Assembly (NCBI RefSeq): GCF_008000755.1
Contig: NZ_CP041690.1
Coordinates: 2,977,260 to 3,041,259, forward strand
Length of the DNA stretch: 64,000 nucleotides
Direction of reading: 5' to 3'
DNA from: Youhaiella tibetensis
GTDB lineage: Bacteria > Pseudomonadota > Alphaproteobacteria > Rhizobiales > Devosiaceae
The translations under genes were made by a program, and so were the position numbers. The first letter of the stretch is position 1. Each line of letters starts with the position of its first letter. The notes beneath the pieces are model-generated. The model saw only the letters and a program-made list of their open reading frames with translations. It did no database searches and was not told the origin of the DNA. This document shows positions 47,270-56,148 of the stretch, piece by piece.

Positions 47270-49453
47270 TTACTTCACTTCGCCGATCGACCAGAAATAG
47301 GTCTCGCCCGAGGAGTCATCCACGCCGTCATTGTCGGTGACCAGGTACCCCACGCCATTGGCGTCGATGCCGAAGCCCTCGACCTTGTCGACCACGTAGC
47401 CGCTGCCGGCCTTGAGGTCGGCAAGGATGTCGTGGAACTCTTCCTTGGCGACCACCGGCAGCTCCCCGCCGAGCTTGGCCGGCACGAGGTCGGCGAGCTT
47501 GACGCGATAGAGCTTCTTGAGCTGGGCCTTCTCGCCGATCTGGTTGTCGCGCTCGATGATGTAGGCGTAGTCGCCGTGAGCGGTGATCTCGGAGAGGCCG
47601 ACCCAGGCGCCTTCGGAGGGAGCGTCGAGCTGGTAGCGCACCGCGCCCCATTCCTTGCTGGCGGGCTTGTAGGCCAGAAGCTTGACCTGCCCCTTCGGGT
47701 CATCCTTCCACTCGCGCTGGATGGCGATCCAGAGCGTCATGTCGTCGCCCGAACCCACGGCCGTGATGCCCTCGGTGCCGAAGCGGATCTCGTTGGCCAG
47801 CAGTTCGGCCGGGAACGGCACTTCCGCCAGGATCTTGCCATCCGCATCGACGTGGTAGAGCGCGTGCGGCACGAGCTTGTCGCTATTGCCTTCCGAGGCG
47901 AGCCAGAAGCCGCCCTTGCCGTCGAGCGCGATGCCCTCGAGGTCGAGCTTCTGGGCAGCGTCGCCCCCACGGGTCACCACCGTCTTGTGGGTGATGCGGG
48001 CGGGCGTGGCATTGGCATCGATCGTGTAGATCGAGGGCTGGGCCGAAAGCACGCTGTCGCTGACGGCGTAGAGGATGCCGGGCTTTTCGGCATCGCCCAC
48101 AAGGGCCGAGAGCGCCGCCCAGCCGATGGGACGACCCTTTTCGTCCATGTCCGAGATGATCTGCGGGAACGCCGCCTCGCCTTCGGCGAGCTCATAGACC
48201 ATCACGTGCGAGCCGATGAGGCCGTCGCCGCGCAGGTCGGCTTCGTTGGCGGTGGCGATGAGGTTGCGCGAGGGGATCGCCACAATGCCTTCGGGCGAAA
48301 TGCCCGAGGGGAGCGACTGGATGTATTCGGGCGCCGCGTCCGGCCCGTTGTCCTTGTAGACGGCGACGAGCGAGGAACGCTCCTCGGTCACGAAGATATA
48401 GGTGGTGTCGCCGAACTTGGCCACTTCAAGGCCTTCCGGCTCGACGCCCTTCTTGTTGCGGGCATCCGGATAGTGGCCGAGCTGGGCGGCGGTGTCGTCG
48501 AGCTGCGTGCCCGAATCCCAGAGCAGCGTGCCGTCTTTCTTGAAGATCGAGAAGCCGCGCGAACCGCCCTTCCAGTCGCCTTCATTGGCGATGGCGAAGC
48601 GATCGTTGTCGATCCAGTGGACGGCATCCGGCTCGCGGGGCACGTCTTCCATCTTGCCGGTGAACTTGAGGGCGCCGTCCTTCTTGGTGTCCACGCCTTC
48701 GAGCGAGACCGAGCCGGCCGGGAAATTCGCCGTCACCGTGCCGGTCTTGCCGTCGATGATGACGATGTGGTTGTTCTCCTGAAGCGTCAACGCGATTTCG
48801 TCATTGCCGTTGAAATCCACGAATTCCGGCTCGGGATCTTCCGGCGCGATGGCGGCGAGGCCCGTTACGTCCACCTTCTTGACGCTGGCCGGATCGACCA
48901 CGCCGTCCTTGACCGAGACGATCACCACATAGCCTGCCGGCATCTGCGGGATGACGCCGTCATTGAGGTCTTCGTCGCGCTCGTTCTCGATGGCGATGGC
49001 CACGAGCGTTCCCGCTTCGTTGTGCGCGGTGGAATCGGGCTGGCCGCCCAGGTCGATGGTGGTATCGACGGTCTTGCTGGCGATATCGACCACGGCGAGC
49101 TTGCCCGAAGGGTTCGCCTTGCTCTCGGAGGTGTTGACGCCCACATAGGCCTTGGCGCCGATGATGGTCACCGAAGTGGGTTCTCCATCGAGCGAAAGGA
49201 AGCCGAGCGGCTTGGGCGCCTTGGGATCGGTGATATCCACAAAGCCGATTCCGCCCGCCGGGCTATCCGAATAGACCAGCGTATTGCCATCTTCGCTCGC
49301 CACGATGATTTCGGACGAGGTGGCTTCCGCCGCTTCGTTGTTCTGGGCAACCGGGAAGCTGGAAATGCGGTTGAAGACCTCCGCCGCCATGATCGGCGTG
49401 GTCGAGACCATCAGCGTGGCCAGCAGTGCCGGCAAAAGACGTTTAGTATGCAT
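47270..49453 (-). CDS. Esterase-like/phytase-like secreted beta-propeller protein
   Basis: 727 residues with a signal peptide ('LLPALLATLMVSTTPIMAAE'). The N-terminal half has WD/YVTN-like repeats ('LAVVDIASKTVDTTIDLGGQ', 'IVIIDGKTGTVTANFPAGSV'); the C-terminal half has the phytase-like signature ('LDLEGIALDGKGGFWLASEG', 'EGITAV'). Such proteins are calcium-dependent phosphatases or phosphodiesterases in the periplasm or outside the cell. A PHO box precedes it on the same strand, so it is expected to be induced when phosphate is scarce. A phosphate-releasing function fits but the substrate is not shown. Confidence 0.85.
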   Translation of the reverse strand: MHTKRLLPALLATLMVSTTPIMAAEVFNRISSFPVAQNNEAAEATSSEIIVASEDGNTLVYSDSPAGGIGFVDITDPKAPKPLGFLSLDGEPTSVTIIGAKAYVGVNTSESKANPSGKLAVVDIASKTVDTTIDLGGQPDSTAHNEAGTLVAIAIENERDEDLNDGVIPQMPAGYVVIVSVKDGVVDPASVKKVDVTGLAAIAPEDPEPEFVDFNGNDEIALTLQENNHIVIIDGKTGTVTANFPAGSVSLEGVDTKKDGALKFTGKMEDVPREPDAVHWIDNDRFAIANEGDWKGGSRGFSIFKKDGTLLWDSGTQLDDTAAQLGHYPDARNKKGVEPEGLEVAKFGDTTYIFVTEERSSLVAVYKDNGPDAAPEYIQSLPSGISPEGIVAIPSRNLIATANEADLRGDGLIGSHVMVYELAEGEAAFPQIISDMDEKGRPIGWAALSALVGDAEKPGILYAVSDSVLSAQPSIYTIDANATPARITHKTVVTRGGDAAQKLDLEGIALDGKGGFWLASEGNSDKLVPHALYHVDADGKILAEVPFPAELLANEIRFGTEGITAVGSGDDMTLWIAIQREWKDDPKGQVKLLAYKPASKEWGAVRYQLDAPSEGAWVGLSEITAHGDYAYIIERDNQIGEKAQLKKLYRVKLADLVPAKLGGELPVVAKEEFHDILADLKAGSGYVVDKVEGFGIDANGVGYLVTDNDGVDDSSGETYFWSIGEVK

Positions 49454-49511
49454 GGAAGAGCCCTCCGGTGATCAATGAGGGCCCGCAATAGGCATGCGGC
49501 GCTACGGGGTT

Positions 49512-49540
49512 GTGACACGGCGATGACGCTTCCGTGACAC
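49512..49540 (-). promoter_or_regulatory. PHO box (three direct repeats) upstream of the phytase-like gene
   Basis: Read on the minus strand, TGTCAC, CGTCAT and TGTCAC recur with an exact 11-base period (TGA/TCA cores at 49513, 49524 and 49535 on the plus strand). This is the layout of PhoB sites (CTGTCAT repeats, 11-bp spacing). The minus-strand orientation points to the phytase-like gene (start 49453), 59 bases downstream; the divergent secreted-protein gene could also respond. Confidence 0.7.
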
Positions 49541-49572
49541 TCCACCGCCCTCCCGCCGCCCAAGGAGTAACG

Positions 49573-49971
49573 ATGATGAAATGGCTCGCCGCGCTCGCCG
49601 GACTGATGGTGATCCTCTTCGCCGGAGCGCCGGCCCATGCGGCCGACGCCTGCGCGACGCCGGGCAAGTTCGTCTTCGCCAACGTCGCCACCCAGCGCGC
49701 CGCCATCCCACCCCGGGAACACACGACCTATGCCGCCCTCGGCCTGCGCGCCAAGCGCAACGGCTGTTCGCTCGCCATCGTCTGCACGCCCGCGGTCACG
49801 GGCGAGGATCGCTACAAGATCGCCGGCCAGCGCTGCGCCGCCGTTCGCCAGGCCCTCGCCCGCTACGAACGCCGGCCCGAATTCCGCAGGGCCATCCAGG
49901 ACTCGATCGAAAAGCTCCCACCCAAGGGCCTGAACTTCCCCGCCGGCTCGGTGGTCGTGATCCTTCGCTAG
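49573..49971 (+). CDS. Small secreted protein (132 aa), unknown function
   Basis: 132 residues with a signal peptide ('WLAALAGLMVILFAGAPAHA', cut before ADACAT). The mature part (about 110 residues) has four cysteines ('DACATPG', 'NGCSLAIVCTP', 'AGQRCAAVRQAL') and ends in a basic strand 'PPKGLNFPAGSVVVILR'. I cannot name the family. AAGGAG lies 7 bases before ATG 49573; the longer frame from 49534 lacks support. It is divergent from the phytase-like gene and shares the intergenic PHO box. Confidence 0.68.
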   Translation: MMKWLAALAGLMVILFAGAPAHAADACATPGKFVFANVATQRAAIPPREHTTYAALGLRAKRNGCSLAIVCTPAVTGEDRYKIAGQRCAAVRQALARYERRPEFRRAIQDSIEKLPPKGLNFPAGSVVVILR

Positions 49972-50047
49972 TCGCGGCTGCATATACATTCACCCCCGCC
50001 GCACCTATATTGCGCAACGAGAACAAAAAGAGATTCGTCAATCCCGC

Positions 50048-52381
50048 ATGCCCGCTGAACCGCAAAGACTCGCCCCGTCCGCAGGAGGCCCGATTACCAG
50101 CCAGCTCGGCCGGCGCGGACCTGACTATCTGCAGGGGCTCAATGAAGAGCAGCGCGACGCCGTCCTGACCATCGACGGGCCGCTGCTGGTTCTCGCCGGC
50201 GCGGGTACGGGCAAGACGCGCGTCCTCACCACCCGCATCGCCCACATCCTTTCCACCCGCAAGGCGCGCGGCTCGGAAATCCTGGCGGTGACCTTCACCA
50301 ACAAGGCCGCCCGCGAGATGAAGGAGCGCATCGCCAGTCTCGTCGGCTCCTCGGTCGAAGGCATGCCGTGGCTGGGCACGTTCCACTCCATCGGCGCGCG
50401 TATCCTGCGCCGCCATGCCGAACTGGTGGACCTCAAGCCCGCCTTCACCATTCTCGATACCGATGACCAGATCCGGCTCATCAAGCAGCTCCTCGAAGCC
50501 GAGAACATCGATGAGAAGCGTTGGCCGGCCCGGCAGTTCGCCGGCATGCTCGACGACTGGAAGAACCGGGGCCTGCTTCCCCGGGACGTGACCCCCGCCG
50601 AGAGCGGCTTTTACGCCAACGGCAAGGGCGCCAAGCTTTACGCCGACTACCAGGCGCGCCTCAAAACCCTCAATGCCGCCGATTTCGGTGACCTGCTGCT
50701 CGAATGCATCCGGCTCTTCCGCGAGAACCCGAAGGTGCTCGAGGAATATCACCAGCGCTTCAAGTACATGCTGGTGGACGAGTACCAGGACAGCAATGTG
50801 GCCCAGTATCTCTGGCTGCGCCTGCTCGCCCAGGGGCGCCCGGCCAACGAGGCCAATATCTGCGTGGTGGGCGACGACGATCAGTCGATCTACGGCTGGC
50901 GCGGCGCCGAGGTCGACAACATCCTGCGCTTCGAAAAGGATTTTCCGGGCGCCAAGGTGATCCGGCTCGAGCGCAACTATCGCTCCACCGCCAATATCCT
51001 GGCGGCCGCCAGCCATCTCATCGCCCATAACGAGGGCCGGTTGGGCAAGACCCTACACACCGATGTCGCCGAGAAGGGTGAGACGGTTGCCGTCACCTCC
51101 GTCTGGGACAGCGAGGAGGAAGCCCGCCAGATCGGGGAAGAAATCGAGCAGTTCCAGCGCCAGGGCGAAACGCTCAACTCCATGGCGATCCTGGTGCGCG
51201 CCTCGTTCCAGATGCGCGAATTCGAAGAGCGCTTCATAACCCTGGGCCTCAACTACCGCGTAATCGGCGGCCCGCGCTTCTACGAGCGCAAGGAAATCCG
51301 CGATGCGCTGGCCTATTTCCGTCTCGTGGCGCAGCCCGCCGACGACCTGGCCTTCGAGCGCATCGTCAACACGCCAAAGCGCGGCCTGGGCGACTCCACG
51401 CTCAAGATCCTCTTCGATGCCGCCCGGCACCAGAACGTGCCCCTGCTCTCGGCGACGCGCATGCTCATCGAGACCGAGGAGCTCAAATCCAAGCAGCGCA
51501 CCACCCTGCGCGACCTCGTGGGACAGTTCGACGATTGGTCCGAACGCCTGCGCACCATCCCGCATGCCGAACTCGCCGAGCAGATTCTCGATGAGAGCGG
51601 CTATACGGCCATGTGGCAGAACGACAAGTCCGCCGACAGCCCGGGGCGCCTCGAAAACCTCAAGGAACTCGTGCGCTCCATGGAAGAATTCGAGACCATG
51701 GGCGGCTTCCTCGAGCACGTCGCGCTGGTCATGGACCGCGACAGCTTCGAGGCCGACGACGCCGTTTCCATCATGACGCTGCACTCGGCCAAGGGCCTCG
51801 AGTTCAACACCGTCTTCCTGCCGGGCTGGGAGGAAGGCCTCTTCCCCCATCAGCGCTCGCTCGACGAATCCGGCCGCGCCGGGCTCGAGGAAGAGCGGCG
51901 CCTCGCCTATGTCGGCATCACCCGCGGCCGCAAGCGCGTGCGCATCAGCCTGGCCCAGAACCGCCGCATCCACGGTCTCTGGCAATCGGCCATCCCCTCG
52001 CGCTTCCTCGATGAACTCCCCGCCGAGGTGGTGGAGGTCAAGGACACCGGCTCTTCCTATGGCGGCTACGGCTATGGCGGGCGCACCGCCAACCGCTTCC
52101 AGTCGGTCGACCCCTTCGAGAGCGTCTACGAAACCCCAGGCTGGCAGCGTGCCCGCGCCCAGCAGGCCCAGCGCAAGGGTTCGGGCCCGCTCACCATCGA
52201 AGGCGAGCTGGTTGCACGCTCCGTCGATCTCGGCCCCGGCTCGGGCTACAAGGTCGGCGACCGCGTGTTCCACAATAAGTTCGGCTACGGCGAAATCGCC
52301 GCGCTCGAGGGTAACAAGCTCACCATCGATTTCCAGACCGGCCGCAAGAAGGTGCTGGATAGCTTCATCCGCAAGGCCTGA
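50048..52381 (+). CDS. UvrD/PcrA-type ATP-dependent DNA helicase
   Basis: 3'-5' helicase of repair and replication-fork maintenance, 777 residues. Superfamily 1 motifs are complete: Walker A 'GAGTGKT' (51-57), 'TFTNKAAREMKERI', Walker B 'VDEYQDSN', 'VGDDDQSIYGWRGAEVDN', 'LERNYRSTANILAAA', 'SIMTLHSAKGLEF' and 'VGITRGRKRVRI'. The C-terminal ~60 residues ('SGYKVGDRVFHNKFGYGEIA') form the Tudor-like domain of PcrA/UvrD that binds RNA polymerase. Its N-terminal tail of ~30 residues is unstructured. No clear SOS box was found upstream. Confidence 0.92.
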   Translation: MPAEPQRLAPSAGGPITSQLGRRGPDYLQGLNEEQRDAVLTIDGPLLVLAGAGTGKTRVLTTRIAHILSTRKARGSEILAVTFTNKAAREMKERIASLVGSSVEGMPWLGTFHSIGARILRRHAELVDLKPAFTILDTDDQIRLIKQLLEAENIDEKRWPARQFAGMLDDWKNRGLLPRDVTPAESGFYANGKGAKLYADYQARLKTLNAADFGDLLLECIRLFRENPKVLEEYHQRFKYMLVDEYQDSNVAQYLWLRLLAQGRPANEANICVVGDDDQSIYGWRGAEVDNILRFEKDFPGAKVIRLERNYRSTANILAAASHLIAHNEGRLGKTLHTDVAEKGETVAVTSVWDSEEEARQIGEEIEQFQRQGETLNSMAILVRASFQMREFEERFITLGLNYRVIGGPRFYERKEIRDALAYFRLVAQPADDLAFERIVNTPKRGLGDSTLKILFDAARHQNVPLLSATRMLIETEELKSKQRTTLRDLVGQFDDWSERLRTIPHAELAEQILDESGYTAMWQNDKSADSPGRLENLKELVRSMEEFETMGGFLEHVALVMDRDSFEADDAVSIMTLHSAKGLEFNTVFLPGWEEGLFPHQRSLDESGRAGLEEERRLAYVGITRGRKRVRISLAQNRRIHGLWQSAIPSRFLDELPAEVVEVKDTGSSYGGYGYGGRTANRFQSVDPFESVYETPGWQRARAQQAQRKGSGPLTIEGELVARSVDLGPGSGYKVGDRVFHNKFGYGEIAALEGNKLTIDFQTGRKKVLDSFIRKA

Positions 52382-52398
52382 AGCCCAGAGCCTGCGGC

Positions 52399-52500
52399 TC
52401 CCCACTCTCAATCCCTCCCCACAAGGGGGGAAGCGTTGGGGCACTCTCGAGCCAGCAGGTCTCCCTCCCCCTTGTGGGGAGGGAACAAGGGTGGGGGTCC
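52399..52500. repeat. REP-like palindrome, family 1, copy 4
   Basis: CCCTCCCC-ACAA-GGGGGG (near 52414) and CTCCCTCCCCCTTGTGGGGA (near 52462), separated by GAAGCGTTGGGGCAC and about 20 variable bases, with AACAAGGGTGGGGGT downstream. It is nearly the same as the copy at 62400-62507, including the AGCGTTGGGGCAC spacer. Confidence 0.85.
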
Positions 52501-52577
52501 CGGCACCACCCCGCTCCGATTGACTCTCCCGGCCTGAGGCTGCATGAACGGCGCTTCCCATAGCACCGAGCTTTCAC

Positions 52578-53447
52578 ATGACCGTCGACCAGGTATCCGT
52601 CGCCCTCACCAAGGATCAGGCCTATGCGCTGGTCGATGCCGTCATGGAGCGTGACGACCTGGCGCTGACCGCCTCCGCCCATGAAGACGCCGAGACCGGC
52701 GAGTGGGTGTTCGAGGCCACGGTCGAGAGCCCGGCCAATCTCGAAGCCTTCAACGAACTCGCCCGCCAAACGCTGGGTGGCGATGTCGCCTTCGCCATCG
52801 AGGCCATAGACCCCGAGATCAACTGGGTCGCCAAGTCGCTCGAAGGCCTGCAGCCGGTTTCGGCCGGCGGCTTTTACATCTACGGCAGTCACGAGACCGC
52901 CCCGGTTCCCGAGGGTCTGATCGGCCTCAAGATCGAGGCGGCCCAGGCCTTCGGCACCGGCCACCACGAGACCACCACCGGGTGCCTCGAAGCCATCGAG
53001 CGCGTGCTTGAACGTGCCACCCCGGCCAATGTCATCGACATCGGCACCGGCACGGGCGTTCTCGCCATCGCCATCGCCAGGAAGACCGGCCTCAAGGTCC
53101 TCGCGACCGATATCGACCCCATCGCCGTCACCACCACGGTCGAGAATGCGCGAGACAATGACGTGGGCGAACTGATCGAGGGCGTCGTCGCCGAAGGCCT
53201 GGAGAGCGACGTCATCACCGGCAAGGCGCCCTACGACCTCATCCTCGCCAATATCCTGGCCGGCCCGCTCATGGGCCTGGCGCCGGGCATGTCGCGGATC
53301 GCCCAGTCGGGCGCATCGATCATTCTTTCGGGGATTCTGGAAACCCAGGCCCAGGCCGTGATCGCCGCCTATGCCGAAAACGGCATGCCCCTGCTCCAGC
53401 GCCTGCAGCGCAAGGAGTGGACGACGCTCATCCTTCACAAGCTCTGA
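52578..53447 (+). CDS. prmA: Ribosomal protein L11 methyltransferase
   Basis: Trimethylates ribosomal protein L11 using S-adenosylmethionine. 289 residues. The N-terminal substrate-binding domain ('ALTKDQAYALVDAVME') is followed by 'QAFGTGHHETTTGCLEAIER', then the SAM motif 'VIDIGTGTGVLAIAIARKTG' and the catalytic motif 'LILANILAGPLM' (NPPF/NIL type). Length and order match PrmA. Terminator follows 48 bases after the stop. Confidence 0.95.
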   Translation: MTVDQVSVALTKDQAYALVDAVMERDDLALTASAHEDAETGEWVFEATVESPANLEAFNELARQTLGGDVAFAIEAIDPEINWVAKSLEGLQPVSAGGFYIYGSHETAPVPEGLIGLKIEAAQAFGTGHHETTTGCLEAIERVLERATPANVIDIGTGTGVLAIAIARKTGLKVLATDIDPIAVTTTVENARDNDVGELIEGVVAEGLESDVITGKAPYDLILANILAGPLMGLAPGMSRIAQSGASIILSGILETQAQAVIAAYAENGMPLLQRLQRKEWTTLILHKL

Positions 53448-53495
53448 GCGCGGCGCCCTGTCGCGGGGCAGTCAAACCGAAGCCTGAAAAAGCAA

Positions 53496-53528
53496 ATCCC
53501 CGGAGGGCAGGTCCGGGGATCGTTTAGT
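53496..53528 (+). terminator. Rho-independent terminator after prmA
   Basis: A perfect 9-bp stem, ATCCCCGGA (53496-53504) and TCCGGGGAT (53512-53520) with a 7-base loop, followed by CGTTTAGT. AAAAAG before it also suits the facing small gene. Confidence 0.75.
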
Positions 53529-53569
53529 ATCGGGCTGCATGGGACCCGACTGGAGGTAAACTCTGGAGC

Positions 53570-53716
53570 TTACGGGCGCTTCGCGAAGGACCCGATCAGC
53601 TGATGCTGCATGCGATAGCTGACCTGGCGCTTCGACTCACGCGAGCGCGCGTCGATAATGCCGTCCAGCGCTTTGCGAAAGTCGTTCTTGGTCTCGGTCA
53701 TTTTTTTCTGTTTCAT
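53570..53716 (-). CDS. Small basic protein (48 aa, or 43 from the second Met)
   Basis: A frame too short for routine ORF calling. It reads 'MKQKKMTETKNDFRKALDGI' then 'IDARSRESKRQVSYRMQHQL' and ends 'IGSFAKRP'. It is highly basic and helical, with no signal peptide or membrane segment. Codon use resembles the neighbours and the gap it fills between two genes is otherwise empty. Either ATG 53716 or ATG 53701 could be the start; neither has a strong ribosome site. No family is recognised; a small ribosome- or nucleic-acid-associated protein is conceivable. Confidence 0.5.
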   Translation of the reverse strand: MKQKKMTETKNDFRKALDGIIDARSRESKRQVSYRMQHQLIGSFAKRP

Positions 53717-53837
53717 CCAAATTCACCGGCACCCCTGTGCCGACGCCGTTCAAATAACCATTGCAATCGCTTTCGGTTAGGGCCCATTTCGAAAGTCAGC
53801 CATGACTAAAACGCAGACCGGCACAAAGAGGCATGCA

Positions 53838-55682
53838 ATGACGCCCAAGGACCCGTCCCCTTCCTTCCCGCCCGCGCTCTTCCAGAGCTTTGAGGAACGG
53901 TCCGATCCGCGCAATGTCGCACCGCGCCTCAAGGCCCTGCGGGCGCAGATGGCAGAAGCCGGACTCGACGGTTTCCTTATCCCGCGCGCCGATGCCCATC
54001 GCGGCGAATCCGTGCCGCCGGGCGAGGCGCGCCTGGCCTATGTGACCGGCTTCACCGGCTCGGCCGGCATCGCGCTCGTTGGCCCGCGCAAGGCCGCGCT
54101 CTTCATTGATAGCCGCTATACGCTTCAGGCCCCTGCCCAGACCGACACCACCAAGGTCACCGTCATCGAAGCCCTGCAATCGGGCATCGCCGCCCATATC
54201 CCAGCTTTCGTGCCCAAGGGCGGCCGCATCGGCTACGATCCGTGGCTCCATACGCCGGGCGAAATCAAGGACCTTGCCGAAAAGCTCGCCGGCACCGCGA
54301 GCCTGGTCGCCACCGGCAATCTCGTCGATCGCATCTGGGCCGACCGCCCCGCCGCGCCCGTCACCCCGATCGAGTTCCTCGGGCACAACCGCGCCGGCAA
54401 GAAGGCCGAAGACAAGCTGGCCGAGCTTCAGGCGACCCTCGCCGCCGAAAAGGCGGACGCCACCGTGCTCACCCTGCCCGAATCGATCTGCTGGCTCTTC
54501 AACATCCGCGGCCGCGACGTACCCAACACCCCCTTCGTGCTCGGCTTCGCCATCGTGCCGCGCAAGGGCAAGCCCACGCTCTATTTCGACAAGGCGCGCA
54601 TCACGCCCGAACTGCGGGCCCAGTTCGCCGACATTGCCACGCTCGCCGACACTGCGGGCCTCCAGGCCGCGCTGCGCAAGCTCGGCGCCGTCGGCAAGCA
54701 TGTCTGGGTCGATCCCGCCTCCGCGCCCGTTGCCGTGCTCAACGCCATCAAGAGCGGCAGCGACGACGCCCGGGTCATCGAGAAGCGCGACCCCGTGCTG
54801 TTGCCCAAGTCCCGCAAGAACGATGCAGAACTGGCCGGAATGCGCGAGGCGCACCGCCTTGATGGCGTGGCGCTGGCAAAGTTCCTGGCCTGGTTCGACG
54901 CCGAGGCGCCCAAGGGCAAGCTCGACGAGATCGGCATCGTCACCGCCCTGGAGGCCTTCCGCCGCGAGGAACCGACCTGCGTGGATGCGAGCTTCGACAC
55001 CATCTCGGGCGCCGGCCCCAATGGCGCCATCGTCCACTACCGCGTGACCGAAAAGACCAACCGGCCACTCCATCCGGGCGAACTGATGCTGGTGGATTCG
55101 GGCGCCCAATACCTCTCGGGCACCACCGACATCACCCGGACCATGTCCACCGGCAAGCCCTCCGCCGAAGAGAAGGATCGCTTCACCCGCGTCCTCAAGG
55201 GCATGATTGCCATTTCGATGGCGCGCTTTCCGCGCGGCACGTCGGGCGCCCAGATCGACGTGCTCGCCCGCCAGTTCCTCTGGCAGGCCGGCCTGACCTA
55301 TACCCACGGCACCGGCCACGGCGTGGGCGCCTACCTGGGCGTGCACGAAGGCCCGATCGGCATCTCCCCGCGCTACACCCTGCCGCTCGAAGTCGGCCAG
55401 GTAATCTCGAACGAGCCGGGCTACTACAAGGACGGCGGCTTCGGCATCCGTATCGAAAACCTCGTGCATGTGGTGGAAAGCCCTGTCGGGGAGGGCAAGT
55501 ATCTGGAGTTCGAAACCCTGACGCTGGCGCCGATCGACCTGCGCCTGGTCGAAAAGAAACTGCTCACCGACGACGAGCGGGATTGGCTCAACGCCTACCA
55601 CAAGCGCGTCTGGAAGGAGATCGGCCCCGAGCTCAAGGGCGAGGCCAAGGCCTGGCTCAAGGAAGCCACGGCGGAACTTTGA
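53838..55682 (+). CDS. Xaa-Pro aminopeptidase (M24B family)
   Basis: Cleaves the N-terminal residue before proline. About 614 residues, the long three-domain form. Two N-terminal creatinase-like domains ('YVTGFTGSAGIALVGPRKAA', 'ADATVLTLPESICWLFNIRG') precede the C-terminal pita-bread domain with metal ligands Asp in 'LMLVDSGAQYLSGTTDITRT', His in 'HGTGHGVGAYLGVHEGP', Glu in 'ISNEPGYY' and Glu in 'GIRIENLV'. ATG 53838 has AAGAGG 6 bases upstream; ATG 53802, twelve codons earlier, lacks one. Cytosolic. The three secreted-protein genes lie convergent after it. Confidence 0.92.
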   Translation: MTPKDPSPSFPPALFQSFEERSDPRNVAPRLKALRAQMAEAGLDGFLIPRADAHRGESVPPGEARLAYVTGFTGSAGIALVGPRKAALFIDSRYTLQAPAQTDTTKVTVIEALQSGIAAHIPAFVPKGGRIGYDPWLHTPGEIKDLAEKLAGTASLVATGNLVDRIWADRPAAPVTPIEFLGHNRAGKKAEDKLAELQATLAAEKADATVLTLPESICWLFNIRGRDVPNTPFVLGFAIVPRKGKPTLYFDKARITPELRAQFADIATLADTAGLQAALRKLGAVGKHVWVDPASAPVAVLNAIKSGSDDARVIEKRDPVLLPKSRKNDAELAGMREAHRLDGVALAKFLAWFDAEAPKGKLDEIGIVTALEAFRREEPTCVDASFDTISGAGPNGAIVHYRVTEKTNRPLHPGELMLVDSGAQYLSGTTDITRTMSTGKPSAEEKDRFTRVLKGMIAISMARFPRGTSGAQIDVLARQFLWQAGLTYTHGTGHGVGAYLGVHEGPIGISPRYTLPLEVGQVISNEPGYYKDGGFGIRIENLVHVVESPVGEGKYLEFETLTLAPIDLRLVEKKLLTDDERDWLNAYHKRVWKEIGPELKGEAKAWLKEATAEL

Positions 55683-55686
55683 GGCG

Positions 55687-56148
55687 CTAGTTCAGCATCG
55701 GGTCGGACGCCAGCAGCTCGCTCAGGCGCCCGCCGTCCGGCCAGGCGATGTCGTCGATCTTCCAGCCGCCGTCTTCCTCGACCATCGAGAAGACGCTGGT
55801 GTAGTCGTTCCCGACATTCTGGAAGTGCACGGCAACCGTGGTCACCCCGTTCTCGACCACCGGATCGGCGATCTCGACCTTGCCCAGCTCTACCTCCTGG
55901 CCCAGCACGAACGGATCGAAATCGAGGGCGCTCATGGCGTCCTCGCTCTCGCTGGCCCGCTGCCTGTCGGCCGCGAACAATTGCTGCAGGCTCAGGGAAT
56001 AGATGTCCTGTTCTTCCTCGGATTCGCCTTTGGCATACTGCCCGTAGATATGCTCGAGCAGCGCCTTGGGAGTCCCATAGCTGGCCGCAAGGGCCGGCGC
56101 CGCCAGCGCCATCAGCAGGGCCAGACTAGCCGCAATCAATCGCATCAA
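55687..56148 (-). CDS. DUF3828-like secreted protein, paralog 3 of 3
   Basis: 153 residues with a signal peptide ('LIAASLALLMALAAPALAAS'). Conserved with its two neighbours are 'PKALLEHIYGQY', 'LFAADRQ', 'LDFDPFVLGQE' and 'SMVEEDGGWKIDDI', the pattern of DUF3828-type periplasmic proteins (a cystatin-like fold is inferred). Function unknown. Its ATG overlaps the stop of the previous paralog by 4 bases. Confidence 0.82.
   Translation of the reverse strand: MMRLIAASLALLMALAAPALAASYGTPKALLEHIYGQYAKGESEEEQDIYSLSLQQLFAADRQRASESEDAMSALDFDPFVLGQEVELGKVEIADPVVENGVTTVAVHFQNVGNDYTSVFSMVEEDGGWKIDDIAWPDGGRLSELLASDPMLN

Noticed and set aside
50020-50047. GAACAAAAAGAGATTC upstream of the UvrD-like gene as an alphaproteobacterial LexA box (GAAC-N7-GAAC).
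   Set aside because: The second half-site reads GATT, not GAAC, so it has two mismatches of four; not convincing.
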